Below are positions 44,235 to 55,400 of a DNA stretch of 64,000 nucleotides, in pieces. Origin of the DNA: Melitaea cinxia. Lineage: Eukaryota > Arthropoda > Insecta > Lepidoptera > Nymphalidae. Positions within the stretch are counted from its first letter, which is position 1. Each line of letters begins with the position of its first letter. The stretch is from the NCBI RefSeq assembly GCF_905220565.1, contig NC_059403.1:2108001-2172000 (forward strand), in the 5' to 3' direction. The notes under the pieces are model-generated. The model worked only from the letters and a program-made list of their open reading frames with translations, was not told the origin of the DNA and made no database searches. The position numbers and the translations under genes are program-made.

Positions 44235-47195
44235 ATGAGTTCGAACTTAAAAATAAGGCCCTCAGTTCCCGGCAGCCCCACTATTCCCGGCTACGGCAGC
44301 GGCCGTGGTAACGGTGGGGTAGAGGGTGCCAAGAATCACCGGGGTACGGGAGGCTGCCATAGAAAAATATTCCTGGCTACGTATAATGGACGCACGCTAC
44401 GGTTGGACCATCACCTCACCGAACTTGAGGTAGAACTTAGTCACATTAAGTGGAGCATACTGGGGTTGTCTGAAGTCCGAAGAGAGGGAGAGGACACGAT
44501 GATCCTGGACTCCGGGCACTTGTTCTACTTCCGTGAAGGTGATGGGCTTTCCCAAGGTGGCGTCGGTTTTCTGGTTCACAAGACTCTCACTAACAACGTT
44601 GTGGAAGTCAGTAGTGTGTCGACCCGGGTAGCGTACCTTGTACTTAAGCTCACCGACAGGTACTCCCTGAAAGTGATACAGGTATATGCGCCGACCTCGG
44701 CACACTCTGACGATGAAGTCGAAGCCTTGTATGAAGATATTACAAGGGCCATACATGGCACTACTTCGACCTTCTACAGCGTTGTTATGGGAGACTTCAA
44801 CGCTAAAGTGGGAGTACAAGGCCGCGACGGATCGAGCATCGGACCACACGGATTGGGGCACAGGAATCACAGGGGGCAGACGCTTGTCAACTTCCTCGAA
44901 TCGGAGGGGCTCTTCTTGATGAACTCATTTTTTGAGAAGAAGCCCCAAAGGAGGTGGACATGGCAAAGCCCCGATACTGTGACGAGGAACGAGATAGATT
45001 TCATCATAGCGGATAAAAGGCATATATTCAGAGATGTCTCAGTGGTTAACAGGTTTAACACCGGCAGCGACCACCGGCTAGTACGGGGCACTCTGAATAT
45101 ATGTCTCCGAAAGGAGCGGACCCGCTTGATGAAATCTACTCTCCGACCTACGCTGCCCCAAATACTATGTGGCTCCGAGCAGTTTCAGTTGGAACTCCAA
45201 AACCGATTCGATTCGCTGGAAACTACTAGCGACGTGGACGAGATAACCGACAACGTGGTGAAGACGGTGTGTACACTGGGTCGCAGGCACTTTCCACCAA
45301 CAAAGCCAACGAAGCAGTCCAAACTTTCTCCCGAAGCCTTGGATCTGATGCGGCAGAGGCGCGAGTTGCCGGCTGCTTCGCCAGAACAGAGGGCTCTTTC
45401 CAAGAGGGTACGGAAAATTATTCGCCGAGACCTCCGCTGCTCAAATACGAGAGAGGTTGCTACTCTGATTGAGCAGAATAGGGGGTCCAAAGTTTTCCAA
45501 AGACCATTGGGCAGAAGCCTTCTTGCGAAGCTTAAAACAGCAGATGGCAGAACCGTCTGCTCTTGCCCTCAGGTCCGAGAAGAGGTTGAGAATTTTTATG
45601 GACAGCTGTACTCGTCGAGCGCACGCAAGCCTGCGACTTGGGACACCGAAGATCCACGGGCACCATTGTTGCGCCATTATTCGGAGTGTATCCCGGACTT
45701 CGAAGAGGATGAGATTGGTGCAGCGCTCGGGCAGCTTAAAAACGGGAGGGCCCCGGGGGATGACGGAGTTACCACTGAACTCCTTAAAGCCGCAGGGCGA
45801 CCTGTCCTGAAAGCCTTGGCAAGACTATTTAACGCCGTCATCCACCGAGGTACCACGCCGGAGGCGTGGTCCAGGAGTGTGGTGGTGCTGTTCTTTAAGA
45901 GAGGCGATAAGTCTCTGTTAAAGAATTACAGACCGATCTCACTTCTGAGCCACGTCTATAAGCTGTTTTCGAGGGTTGTTACGAATCGTCTCGCCAGAAG
46001 ACTCGACGAATTCCAACCACCAGAGCAGGCTGGGTTTCGAAATGGCTACAGCACCGTGGACCACATCCATACTGTTCGGCAGATTATCCAAATGACGGAA
46101 CAATATAATCAACCGCTGTGTATGGCATTTGTGGACTACGAGAAAGCCTTCGACTCCGTCGAGACCTGGGCTGTCCTGGACTCTCTGCAGAGATGTGATA
46201 TCGACTGGCGATATATCGAGGTACTAAAATCTATGTACGACGCGGCGACGATGACCGTTCATGTCAATGACCAAAGAACAAGACCTATTTCCCTCCGGCG
46301 CGGGGTAAGACAGGGGGATGTAATATCACCGAAACTGTTTACCACTGCGCTAGAGGATGTTTTTAAGACCTTGGATTGGGGGGAACGGGGCATCAACGTC
46401 AACGGTGAATTCATCTCTCACCTTCGTTTCGCCGACGATATTGTCATCTTTGCGGAGACGCTGGATGAGTTAGGCCAAATGCTGGCCGGCCTAAACGAAT
46501 CCTCCCGACGTGTCGGTCTCTGTATGAACTTGGATAAGACGAAAGTTATGTTTAACAACCAAGTCATACCGATACCGGTATCGGTTGATGGTACCCTTCT
46601 CGAAGTTGTTCAGGATTATATTTACCTAGGCCATACTATCCAACTAGGCCGCAACAACTTCGAGAAGGAGGCCGATAGGAGGATTCGGTTGGGCTGGGCG
46701 GCGTTTGGCAGACTCCGTCGAGTCTTCACTTCGAAGATTCCGCAATGCTTGAAGACAAAAGTTTTCGAGCAATGCGTCCTGCCTGTGTTAACATACGGAG
46801 CCGAGACGTGGACACTGACCAAGGGACTGGTCCACAAGTTTAAAGTCGCTCAACGTGCAATGGAACGGGCTATGCTTGGGGTCTCTCTCAAAGACAGGAT
46901 TAGAAATGAGACTATCCGCGAGAGAACGAAGGTAACCGACATAGCCCACAGAATTAGCAAGTTGAAGTGGCAGTGGGCTGGTCATCTGTGTCGCAGGACC
47001 GATGGCCGTTGGAGTAGACGGGTCCTAGAGTGGAGACCGCGTCTTGGCAAACGCAGTGTGGGACGTCCTCCGGCCCGTTGGACCGACGATCTACGTAAGA
47101 TTGTCGGTGTAGGCTGGATGAGGATTGCGGAAGACCGGGATGTGTGGCGCGAACTTGGGGAGGCCTATGTCCAGCAGTGGACTGCGATAGGCTGA
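44235..47195 (+). CDS. RTE-clade endonuclease/reverse transcriptase polyprotein
   Basis: This 986-residue protein nicks target DNA and copies the element RNA in place by target-primed reverse transcription. An apurinic-type endonuclease domain occupies roughly residues 45-290: ATYNGRTLR near 50, GLSEVRREGE near 78, MGDFNAKVG near 185 and SDHRLV near 278. The reverse transcriptase follows, with GDDGVTTELL near 513, DYEKAFDS near 634, GVRQGDVISPKLF near 697 and the catalytic FADD near 732. The C-terminus carries GRPPARWTDD and DVWRELGEAYVQQW, typical of RTE elements. All motifs are intact with no stop or frameshift. The ATG at 44235 is also preserved in the short derivatives, supporting this start. 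RTE assignment is from motif recognition, not a search. Confidence 0.9.
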   Translation: MSSNLKIRPSVPGSPTIPGYGSGRGNGGVEGAKNHRGTGGCHRKIFLATYNGRTLRLDHHLTELEVELSHIKWSILGLSEVRREGEDTMILDSGHLFYFREGDGLSQGGVGFLVHKTLTNNVVEVSSVSTRVAYLVLKLTDRYSLKVIQVYAPTSAHSDDEVEALYEDITRAIHGTTSTFYSVVMGDFNAKVGVQGRDGSSIGPHGLGHRNHRGQTLVNFLESEGLFLMNSFFEKKPQRRWTWQSPDTVTRNEIDFIIADKRHIFRDVSVVNRFNTGSDHRLVRGTLNICLRKERTRLMKSTLRPTLPQILCGSEQFQLELQNRFDSLETTSDVDEITDNVVKTVCTLGRRHFPPTKPTKQSKLSPEALDLMRQRRELPAASPEQRALSKRVRKIIRRDLRCSNTREVATLIEQNRGSKVFQRPLGRSLLAKLKTADGRTVCSCPQVREEVENFYGQLYSSSARKPATWDTEDPRAPLLRHYSECIPDFEEDEIGAALGQLKNGRAPGDDGVTTELLKAAGRPVLKALARLFNAVIHRGTTPEAWSRSVVVLFFKRGDKSLLKNYRPISLLSHVYKLFSRVVTNRLARRLDEFQPPEQAGFRNGYSTVDHIHTVRQIIQMTEQYNQPLCMAFVDYEKAFDSVETWAVLDSLQRCDIDWRYIEVLKSMYDAATMTVHVNDQRTRPISLRRGVRQGDVISPKLFTTALEDVFKTLDWGERGINVNGEFISHLRFADDIVIFAETLDELGQMLAGLNESSRRVGLCMNLDKTKVMFNNQVIPIPVSVDGTLLEVVQDYIYLGHTIQLGRNNFEKEADRRIRLGWAAFGRLRRVFTSKIPQCLKTKVFEQCVLPVLTYGAETWTLTKGLVHKFKVAQRAMERAMLGVSLKDRIRNETIRERTKVTDIAHRISKLKWQWAGHLCRRTDGRWSRRVLEWRPRLGKRSVGRPPARWTDDLRKIVGVGWMRIAEDRDVWRELGEAYVQQWTAIG

Positions 47196-47251
47196 AGTGT
47201 GTGTGTGTGAAGTGTTAAAAGGAGACTGAACTTATATTAACGTTCTGTTTT

Positions 47252-47480
47252 AGTAATAATAATAATAATATTCTTTGTTGCACACCATTAAAAGATACAA
47301 ACAAAAGTACAATTAGAGGAAAATGTACAAAGGCGGTCTTATCGCTAAAAGAGCGATTTCTTCCAGACAGCCTTTAGGTATAGGACAGGGCATAGAAAAG
47401 TGGTTAGGAACTGTACAAATAATTGTTATAGAAATTAGAAATAAATTACAATAGAATATTAAATTATACATACATACTTA
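47252..47480 (-). repeat. LINE 3'-end fragment
   Basis: On the minus strand it contains AGCGATAAGACCGCCTTTGT and GGTGTGCAACAAAGAATAT and ends in an (ATT)n run (47251-47270 on the plus strand). It matches 8377-8485 and, distantly, 2892-2945. No coding part is visible. The upper boundary is uncertain. Confidence 0.6.
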
Positions 47481-48297
47481 CATACACTCACATATAATAT
47501 ATACAAATAATTCATACATATTTATATCATCCAAAGATAAAAAAAAAGTAAAAGGTGTTTTTCATGACTAAATACAATGTCTATAAAATTAAAACTAATT
47601 TTTATTTGATTTATTGACTAACGAACCAAAGTAACGTTTACTTAAAAGTCTGAAATTATTATCTTTAGAACCAAAACACGTTTAAAATTGCTGCAAAGTC
47701 TTTAATCAGTTTAATTTCTCTTTTAGCAATTTCTATTAATAAAAAGCTATTGAAACTACATCGGTACAATTTTTTTATAGATCTTTTTGCATACGATTTA
47801 CACTTTTGTTAAGAATCTACTGGTGCTACAAGTTCTACAAAGCTTTCTAACTTTGGCAAAACTTGCATAATTATCACCGTAAATTGCATTTCATGCTTGA
47901 TATAACAGACAACTACGGATTAATTACAGAGACAGAGCTAACAGCAGCGACTGCCTGTTTGAACAATAATTCACAATAGTATACAATAATATTTTTAAAA
48001 AAACAATGGAATAGAGGAGAGACCAACAGTGAGAAGTTAAAGGCTGAATTGATTGATTTATTTTCTAGTTTAATATCCAATAGGCTGAAAAAAGGTCCTG
48101 TTTTTTATTTAAAAACTAAGCTAAAAGTTGGAGCCTTGGGAGTTTAATCCGTTCCACGTGTTACATTGCGGTTTTATAGATAATTTCCCTATCAAAAATA
48201 ACGATCTTTGTCAAGTACTACGATAACACCAGGAACCGACGGTATTACGACGGAATATTCGATAAAAAAAAACGAGTGTGCTTTAAATCACACGACT
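47481..48297. other. AT-rich stretch, nothing recognised
   Basis: No gene or repeat family recognised. Confidence 0.4.
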
Positions 48298-48300
48298 AAA

Positions 48301-48503
48301 GTAAAACTTCTTTAGCAACAGGCCTGCACTGTGTCTTAGATATACGAAACGTAACAGGCTATGAGAGAAAGAGAGAAAGACAATATATACTCGCATCACT
48401 CTCCTTTGCTCCGTTCGCCTCGCCCGATTTCACATTTCGTAACGCTCTCGTCACGTATTCACTAAGTTACTCCCCAAGACAAGCGTGCCTAAAGAAGTTT
48501 TAC
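48301..48503. mobile_element. MITE-like TIR element, complete copy
   Basis: Perfect 15-bp terminal inverted repeats GTAAAACTTCTTTAG (48301-48315) and CTAAAGAAGTTTTAC (48489-48503). The interior shares CCGTTCGCCTCGCC and TTTCGTAACGCTCTCGTCAC, in reverse complement, with copies at 10483 and 21412. About 203 bp, non-coding. Confidence 0.7.
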
Positions 48504-48719
48504 GTCAAAAATCAAAAATATATATCTACTAGCTGACCTGGCGAACTTCGTATCACCTTATTTTTTTCTGAAATATAATAATAACATAATATATCAAAAT
48601 AAAATATAGCCTATCTTTTAAGTTGGATCAAACTGCACACGGTGTGCAAATTTGACTAAAATCGGTTAAGTAGTTTAGGAGTCCATTGAGGACAAACATT
48701 GTGACACGAGATTTATATA

Positions 48720-49857
48720 TGTTGCAGTCAAAACTCTTAACCAGTCAAAAGCACTATTGACTAACAAAATCAGTCAGAAGTACTTTTGACCGTTTGCTTT
48801 AGTCAATAATACTTTTGACTAAAATAACAGTTAAAAGTACTTTTGCCCAATGGAGCTGGTTAAAAGTACTTTTGACTAAATGATTCCGTCGAAAGTGGTT
48901 TTGACTGGTTGTATCAGTCAAAACTCTTAAAAAGTTAATGTCGTCGATAAAAATAAAGACAAACGCACATATAAACTTTTATATTACTCATTATTAGTGG
49001 AGAACTTGCTGATATTAGAACAAAAATGAGTGGCTACGAAAAAAAAGAAGGCTTTTTGCAAAGAATTTTAGCGATGGAAGATATGAAAGATAGTCATTTC
49101 AACGTGATGACAAAAAAAATTTTTAAAAGTTTGCAATGGATGTGGAAGACGCGAAATTTAATGAAAAGCAAACACCATTACAGTACAGTAGACTACAACG
49201 CTTTAACATCATTGAAGTTTGTGGTATAAAAAAATTAGTTACAAACACAGAACCTGTCAAATATTTTTGCCGGCTGAGGAAATCTACGACATTATTGATG
49301 CTGCTCATATTTCTATAGGGCATGGTGGTCGCGATAGACTCAAGAATGAAACGGCAAAAAAGTACGCTAATGTTACAAAAGAAATGATTAATATATATTT
49401 ATCAATGTGCGAAGTATGCCAAAGGAAGAAAAGCAAGAAAAGGATGGGTCAGGCTTAGGAACCGATCCTGCACACTGAAATGAACAGCTGCTGCCAAGTC
49501 GATCTGATTGACATGCAGTCGCAAGAAGATCGCGGGCATAAATTTATTATGGTTTATCAGGATCATTTGACTAAATTTAATTGGAGTTGATTGATTTCAC
49601 ATTTCATAAATATATTTTTTATTCACATCTAACGAGTTGATATTGCTTTTGACTGACGCTTATTTGCAGTTAAAACTACTTTTGACGGAGAGCGTCAGTT
49701 AAAAGTATTTTTAACCGCAAATTTGCAGTCAAAAGTACTAATAACCAATAATTTTCAGTCAAAACCACTTTTGACCAACTTGTCCAGTCAAAACTACTTT
49801 TGACTGATTTCGCTAGTCAATAGTACTTTTGACTGGTTAAGAGTTCTGACTGCAACA
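48720..49857. mobile_element. Ginger-type DNA transposon, degenerate and deleted
   Basis: Terminal inverted repeats of 46 bp with three mismatches start TGTTGCAGTCA at both ends (48720 and 49857). TATA occurs on each side (48716-48719 and 49858-49861), fitting a 4-bp duplication. Arrays of a 20-bp palindrome AGTCAAAAGTACTTTTGACT and variants fill the first and last ~230 bp. The centre encodes a broken retroviral-like integrase. An integrase inside a TIR element with TGT ends and a 4-bp duplication is what I know of Ginger transposons. At 1,138 bp most of the gene is lost. Confidence 0.7.
49026..49590 (+). pseudogene. Integrase remnant of the Ginger-like transposon
   Basis: Frames read in succession give an integrase N-terminal half: a start at 49026, a frame change near 49136 (NEKQTPLQYSRLQRF), another at the poly-T near 49263, then an HHCC zinc-binding module (HISIGHGG followed by MCEVCQRK). 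After an in-frame TAG (49456-49458) comes the start of the catalytic core, VDLIDMQSQ and VYQDHLTKF. It stops at 49588-49590 before the remaining catalytic Asp and Glu. It resembles the integrase domain of KRBA2-like proteins. With two frameshifts, a stop and a missing core it cannot be active. Confidence 0.7.
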
Positions 49858-49869
49858 TATATATTAAGA

Positions 49870-51250
49870 TTTCAAACATTTTGTATAGAACAAAATATAG
49901 TAATAGATAGTGGCTTACTATTGTCTACCACTTAGGTACAACTTGAATGTAGTATAATAAACCTTTCATATTTACTTGACTAAATATACCTATACATTTA
50001 GTCAATATAAATAGATAAAAATAATTTATGTATGTGCTAATTTCTAACTACTATAAATGTAGGAGATTTGGAAATAGAGGCCTATGCCCAGCAATGGTCA
50101 ATTACGGGCTGAATCAAAATCGCGATCGTGATAGATGTTTAAAGTAAAAACGTAAAACGTTTATTATTATAGCTTTTAAAATATGCAATTTTTCTACCTT
50201 ACAGAGCGTACAATGTTCAAACAATCGATATATCAGACGTTATTACCGTGAAACAATGTAATATATGAAGCGTAATATTTCAACTCGTGTAGCATGAACC
50301 ATAATTGTACGTTTATATTATCTGTGAGCAGACAATTAATAACTATGAAAGCGTTGACAGCTAATAGGACATTTCATTTAATAACACTACACAATACTTC
50401 GTAACCGACTTCAAAAAGGAGGAGAATCTCTCTCATCCTCTTGATCTCTGAACACTTATAAGTTTTTTATTTCGCGTTTGTGTAATAAAATATTAATTTT
50501 TTATATATTTATTCAATTTTAATTTATTTTTTATCATTGATCCGTTTATCTTCTTGTTGGTTATAATATACAAGTTGACCCGGCGAACTCCTTACCGCCA
50601 TATTTTAGTTTCATGAATTATCGATTTTTTCTTTTATATAAACCGAGTCCTGACAATAAGGAACATTAAAAAAAGAAATATCACATAGAAGACATATTAG
50701 CGATTGATTTTTAACTATAAATACGATAAAATTATGATTATATATATATTTATATTCTTAAGGAAAACACCTGGAGAAAATACCGATATTAAGTCGAGCC
50801 TTTAAAAGCTTTTATCCCGCAACGTACTCCGCATAAAATATTACAGGAGATATTCAGAAAATTTTAGATGGTCGAATCAATGCTTCGATAGGTTATTCGA
50901 AAATATTTTAAGTAAAAAAATTTGCTGTTTCCTTTGCGTATTAAAAATAACAAGAATGATTCGTTAAAATTGATGTTCATAATAGTACGTACATCTACTA
51001 CTGCTACCTATTAAGATCTGTCTCTTTACGAAATAAATTAAACAAAACTGAAAGTTCTATAGTAATATTTAATACAAGTCTTAAATATTCTAATAAAAGT
51101 ACATATGCCGTTATTATTTTTCAAAATTTTCTCATAAAATATGAAGTTCTAAAAGTAGTTCCACATTCTATAGAAAGAAATAAATTAAGTTTAATAATTT
51201 TATATCACTGAATGTTTATTTTGACTATAGCATTTTAAAATTATTACAGG
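49870..51250. other. AT-rich stretch with three small repeat remnants
   Basis: A SINE tail in plus orientation at about 50071-50112 (GGCCTATGCCCAGCAATGG), a family B left end at 50404-50430 (GTAACCGACTTCAAAAAGGAG), and a decayed Helitron-like end at 50571-50620 (GTTGACCCGGCGAACTCC). The rest probably belongs to the first intron of the downstream gene. Confidence 0.45.
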
Positions 51251-51363
51251 AAAAAATTGGGAAGAATGTTGAATTCTACGTGAACAGTAATTGGAATCGG
51301 AAACGGTGGGAAGACGAAAGAATTAAAACTTTGCCTTATTATTAAAATGGCGATCATAAGCGG
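51251..51363 (+). other. Host gene: exon with 5'UTR and start codon
   Basis: Preceded by an acceptor (AAATTATTACAG) and followed by a consensus donor (GCG|GTAAGT at 51364). It carries the ATG at 51348 and 16 coding bases. The acceptor implies at least one further upstream non-coding exon, not located in this window with confidence. Confidence 0.5.
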
Positions 51364-52437
51364 TAAGTTGAAAATATTTTTGTATTTGTATACGTCGACG
51401 ATTTTTTTCTAATTATAATTCTCTACAAAGGCTGTCGAGATAAATATCACATCTTAATTATGTTAGTCAGAGAAATTATGTTGCGGCTTTGTACGTCAAT
51501 TAAAATTAACGAGTAAGATAGCGAGAGACTCGTTTCAACTAACTAGATAGCAGTGTTTTCATTGTTAAACTGCTTGCAAACAGTCTTGACAATCTTGTGG
51601 ATCACTTGCAGTTTTTGTATCTTTAAATTATAAATTAAATCTTTTATAAAACACAATAAAAATATTAAACATTTTAGGACTTAGTCATTGCTAAAAAGGT
51701 GTTTTTTAAAGTTATTTTGTGATAATTTGACATTATTTGGATGGGTTTTTAGCTATAAAAATGAGAGTTAATGCAAGTCATGTTATTACTTTTTTTTAGT
51801 TCGAAAATGTGTGCGGTCGGGAGTAGTGGTGCTGGCGATCGTCAGCAGCGCGTCTGCAAGAGTCGCTGGAAAGATGGGCGGCTACTCAAACAAAATGGGA
51901 GGTTAGACTATTATAAATGCTTCGATTATTATAAATGTATCAAACATGAAATTTAAAAATGTTGATCACTATCAAGAATACCATACCGTTATAACATTAC
52001 TTTAACAAATTATTTTTAAGAATATTTTTATATTTATCGGTACTTTTTGACACCTAAAAGAAAAATAAAGTTCAATAAAATTCCAAAAAGTGAGACGTGG
52101 AAACGTTTTAAGCAAGTATTTCAAACAGTTAGCCTTGCAGATTTTAAGATACGAATTAGAAATTCAATTATATAAATTACAATATGTCCGTATTAAATTA
52201 TAAATAAACAATAATACGTAGGTATGTTATTTTAAAAAGTTCGTACTTCATCAATTGCAACGTTATTCGATTGTTAACCAATTAAATATTTTTTTAATTG
52301 TTAAAATGTTTTTTCAAAAAGTATTAACACTAAGTTTTACTTAGATTTATGCCAACCCTACTATAACTACTTTATGCCACTGAGATTATATTAACAATGT
52401 TTCTATGAAAGGATTAAATTAAATTAGTTATTACTGT

Positions 52438-52469
<32 letters not shown>

Positions 52470-55400
52470 TTTTCATACATACAAGTTTACAGAGCTTTGC
52501 TCCAAACACAAGTAGGTCAATCAAAATTAAAAAAAAAAAAAAACCAAAAACACAGGTATGACAAATGAAGTAAATAATGGTAAATGTAGAATTAAAAATA
52601 TACAATCTTATCAAAATACAATAATTAAAATTTACAATGTCAATAAAAATATACCTACTTAGTTGATAATATTAAAATAACTAAATATCAATAATTTTGT
52701 TAAGAAATTCATATGTAGAAATTACAATATCAATGTCAAAATAAAATATCTAGTCAAAATTCAGAATTCTGTTTATAAAAATTCATTCGTGTCAGTATAT
52801 TAGATGTCAAAACGAAAAAAAAAACGTCAAAATTAAAAAAAATTAAATATTACTAATGTCAGGATTAAATTATACAACAAAATAAATTTATAACGTACAA
52901 AGATATTTATAGCTATTTTTACAGAAAACAGAGATCTTATCGGCAAATAAGTCTATGTCCTCACAATGAGTGAGCAAATCGCTGATCAAATGTAGTGCGC
53001 GTATTGTCGGGGCGTGTGCCGCGTACCGCGTGCGAGTAGGGGGCTTTTGCAGTAAGCGCGGACGACGCCGCGGTGCGACAATTCCGAAATTATTTTGGGG
53101 AATACAGGAAGGAACTAGAATATTTAAGCTCTCCAATAACACTGGACTATCTACTTTGTTATGTAAAATTCGAAGATAGTGTATTAAAAGAAATAGTTTA
53201 CGTCTAAGACATAGCGTTTCTAGCCCAACCATACCATACACGAATAAAGAGGGGTAAAGATAAGGATAGTACCCATACTGACGCTTGTACAAATATCGAG
53301 CAAATTTCCGCTGAACCCGTTCAACAGTAATATTATGTTTATCTACATGAGGGTCCCAGATGATAGCCGCATATTCAAGTTTACTACGAACGTAGCAATT
53401 AAACAGTATTCTAGCTACATTTAAGCTACTAAACTGCGAAGAAGTCCTTATGATAAAACCAAGAGACTTGTTGGCAACCTCACAAATATTAGTCACATGT
53501 TCACGAAAGTCAAAATTACGATCCAATGTCAATCCAAGATCACGAATAGAATTAACTCTTTCCAAAGGAGCGTCACATAATTTATATACTACTTGGATGC
53601 AGTTGCGTTTACGAGTAAAAGTAATGGATTTGCACTTGTCAATATTAAGAGGAAGAGAATTTCTACTACTCCACTCTGCAACTGCGTCAATATCAACCTG
53701 TAAGGCTTGCGCGTCAGCTGCATCGGTAATTCCCATGTATAATTTCAGGTCATCGGCAAAAAGAAGACACTGTGCAGTTTGAACAATATCAGGGAGATCA
53801 TTGATCATAATCAAGAAAAGCGTAGGTCCTAAGGTACTACCTTGACTCACACCAGACCTTGTGTAAAATTTAAATGATTCGAAGCCATCAACTTTGACAA
53901 ACTGACACCTATCCTTGAGATAGTCACTGAAAAAGTCAAGTAATTTAGGAGTAAAACCCATCAGGGCCATCTTATTCAAAAGAATATCATTGTCAACCAA
54001 GTCGAAGGCCTTCCTGAAGTCAAAATACGCTGCGTCGACTTGGCGCCTTAAATCAAGTTGAGAACATACATAGTCAGTAAGTGCTATTAAGTTTGTAGTG
54101 GTAGATCTCGCTTTACGAAAACCATGCTGACTATGGTGCAATAGGTCATTAATTTGATGGCTAATGAGATAGTTAAGAATGGTTTCAAATATCTTGGCAA
54201 ACACAGACTGTACCGCAATTGGTCTAAACGTGGTAACATCGTTACCTGAACCTTTGGGAATCGGAGTGACTCTCGACAGTTTCCAGGAGTTGGGATACCT
54301 CGAATGCTTGATACACAAATTGTATAAGAACAAAAGTGGCTTCTGTAGGACAGATATACAATCCTTACCTAAGAACACGGGAATGCCATCAGGTCCACTA
54401 CATGATTTTGGTTTCAGGCAACTTACCGCAGTTTTTAAGTCCCTTGCATCCACTACGCGTATTGAGACAGATCTAGCGTCAGATAATGCATCCGCAGCCC
54501 GGGCGGCTTTAGCAGGGTTTAAATATGGTTCACGATCATGAAATACAGACCTAAAGTACCTAGCAAAAGCATCAGCAGCAAATTGTCCAGTGACTTCTGT
54601 ATTTTCGTATACATACGATTTAGTACGATTCCTGCTCCTTTTCTTGTCTTTTATATATCCCCAAAATTTTGTAGGGTCTTCAATAATTTTATTTTGAATG
54701 TAATTTAAATGTTCCTGATACGCTTTCGTTATTAGAAGTTTAACACGCCATCTATAGTATCGGAATAACTCTTTGTTAAATAATTGACCTTCTGATTTAA
54801 ATTTTTTCAAGTGGAAAAATTTATTTTTTATGTTTTGAATGATTTCTTTGGTAAACCAGTTAGGATAATGTGCCCTCATTAGCGATGATTTTTGCTTAAA
54901 GGGGACATATAAATCTATTATACTATATATTTTAGAATAAAAAATAGTAACAGCTTCATTGACATCATCTACTTTGTAAATATCAGACCAATCAAGATTG
55001 ATAAAAGCAGCGTATAGCGATTGATAGTCAGCCTTCCTCCAATTCCACTCCAAAGGTGCAAAAATATTGGAAAGCTGAGGAGCCTGCACCGAGCAACAAG
55101 AAAAACTTACAGATATTTCTAACGCGGGATGATAACTATCTATGGGTATTAGAGGATTATCACTAATTTGAACACTAATTCGATCAGAATCCACATCACT
55201 CAATATAAGGTCCAGCTTACTGCCATGGCTATTAATGACAGTATTGTATTGAGTAAGATTACAAAATTTTGAAAACATGTTAAATTGTCTTTTTATATGT
55301 GCACTAAAAGAATTTAAATTAAAATCACCCATTATAAGGACATTCATATCAGGACATAAATTAACTGCGTTTTCAATGCAAGTTAATACATTAAGGTATT

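Larger units (their letters stand above)
43943..47214 (+). mobile_element. Full-length RTE-type LINE with target duplication
   Basis: A 3,272-bp element flanked by the perfect 11-bp duplication TTAAAAGGAGA (43932-43942 and 47215-47225). It has a ~290-bp leader, one uninterrupted reading frame, and almost no 3'UTR: the stop codon lies about 20 bp from the end, followed by a short (GT)n tail. All parts needed for retrotransposition appear present, so it is probably a recent insertion. The leader and 3' end are shared with the short derivatives at 16069, 26782, 37319, 42538 and 63317. Confidence 0.9.
48529..49869 (-). mobile_element. Helitron-like element split by the Ginger-like insertion
   Basis: The 3' end (CTAG at 48529-48532, next to CTGACCTGGCGAACTTCG) and body run to 48719. 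The 5' start (TCTTAATATA on the minus strand) resumes at 49858-49869. Without the insertion it would be about 200 bp. Confidence 0.6.

Noticed and set aside
44397..46985. Antisense and alternative-frame ORFs within the RTE (up to 157 codons)
   Set aside because: They overlap the intact polymerase frame and show no motifs.
48720..48940. CRISPR array
   Set aside because: The repeats are palindromic variants without constant spacers and are mirrored at the other end of a TIR transposon in a eukaryotic genome.
49026..49590. Domesticated host integrase gene
   Set aside because: Frameshifts, an in-frame stop and loss of the catalytic core show a dead transposon fragment.
52970..54541. Plus-strand ORFs within the minus-strand LINE
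   Set aside because: Shadows of the reverse transcriptase frame.
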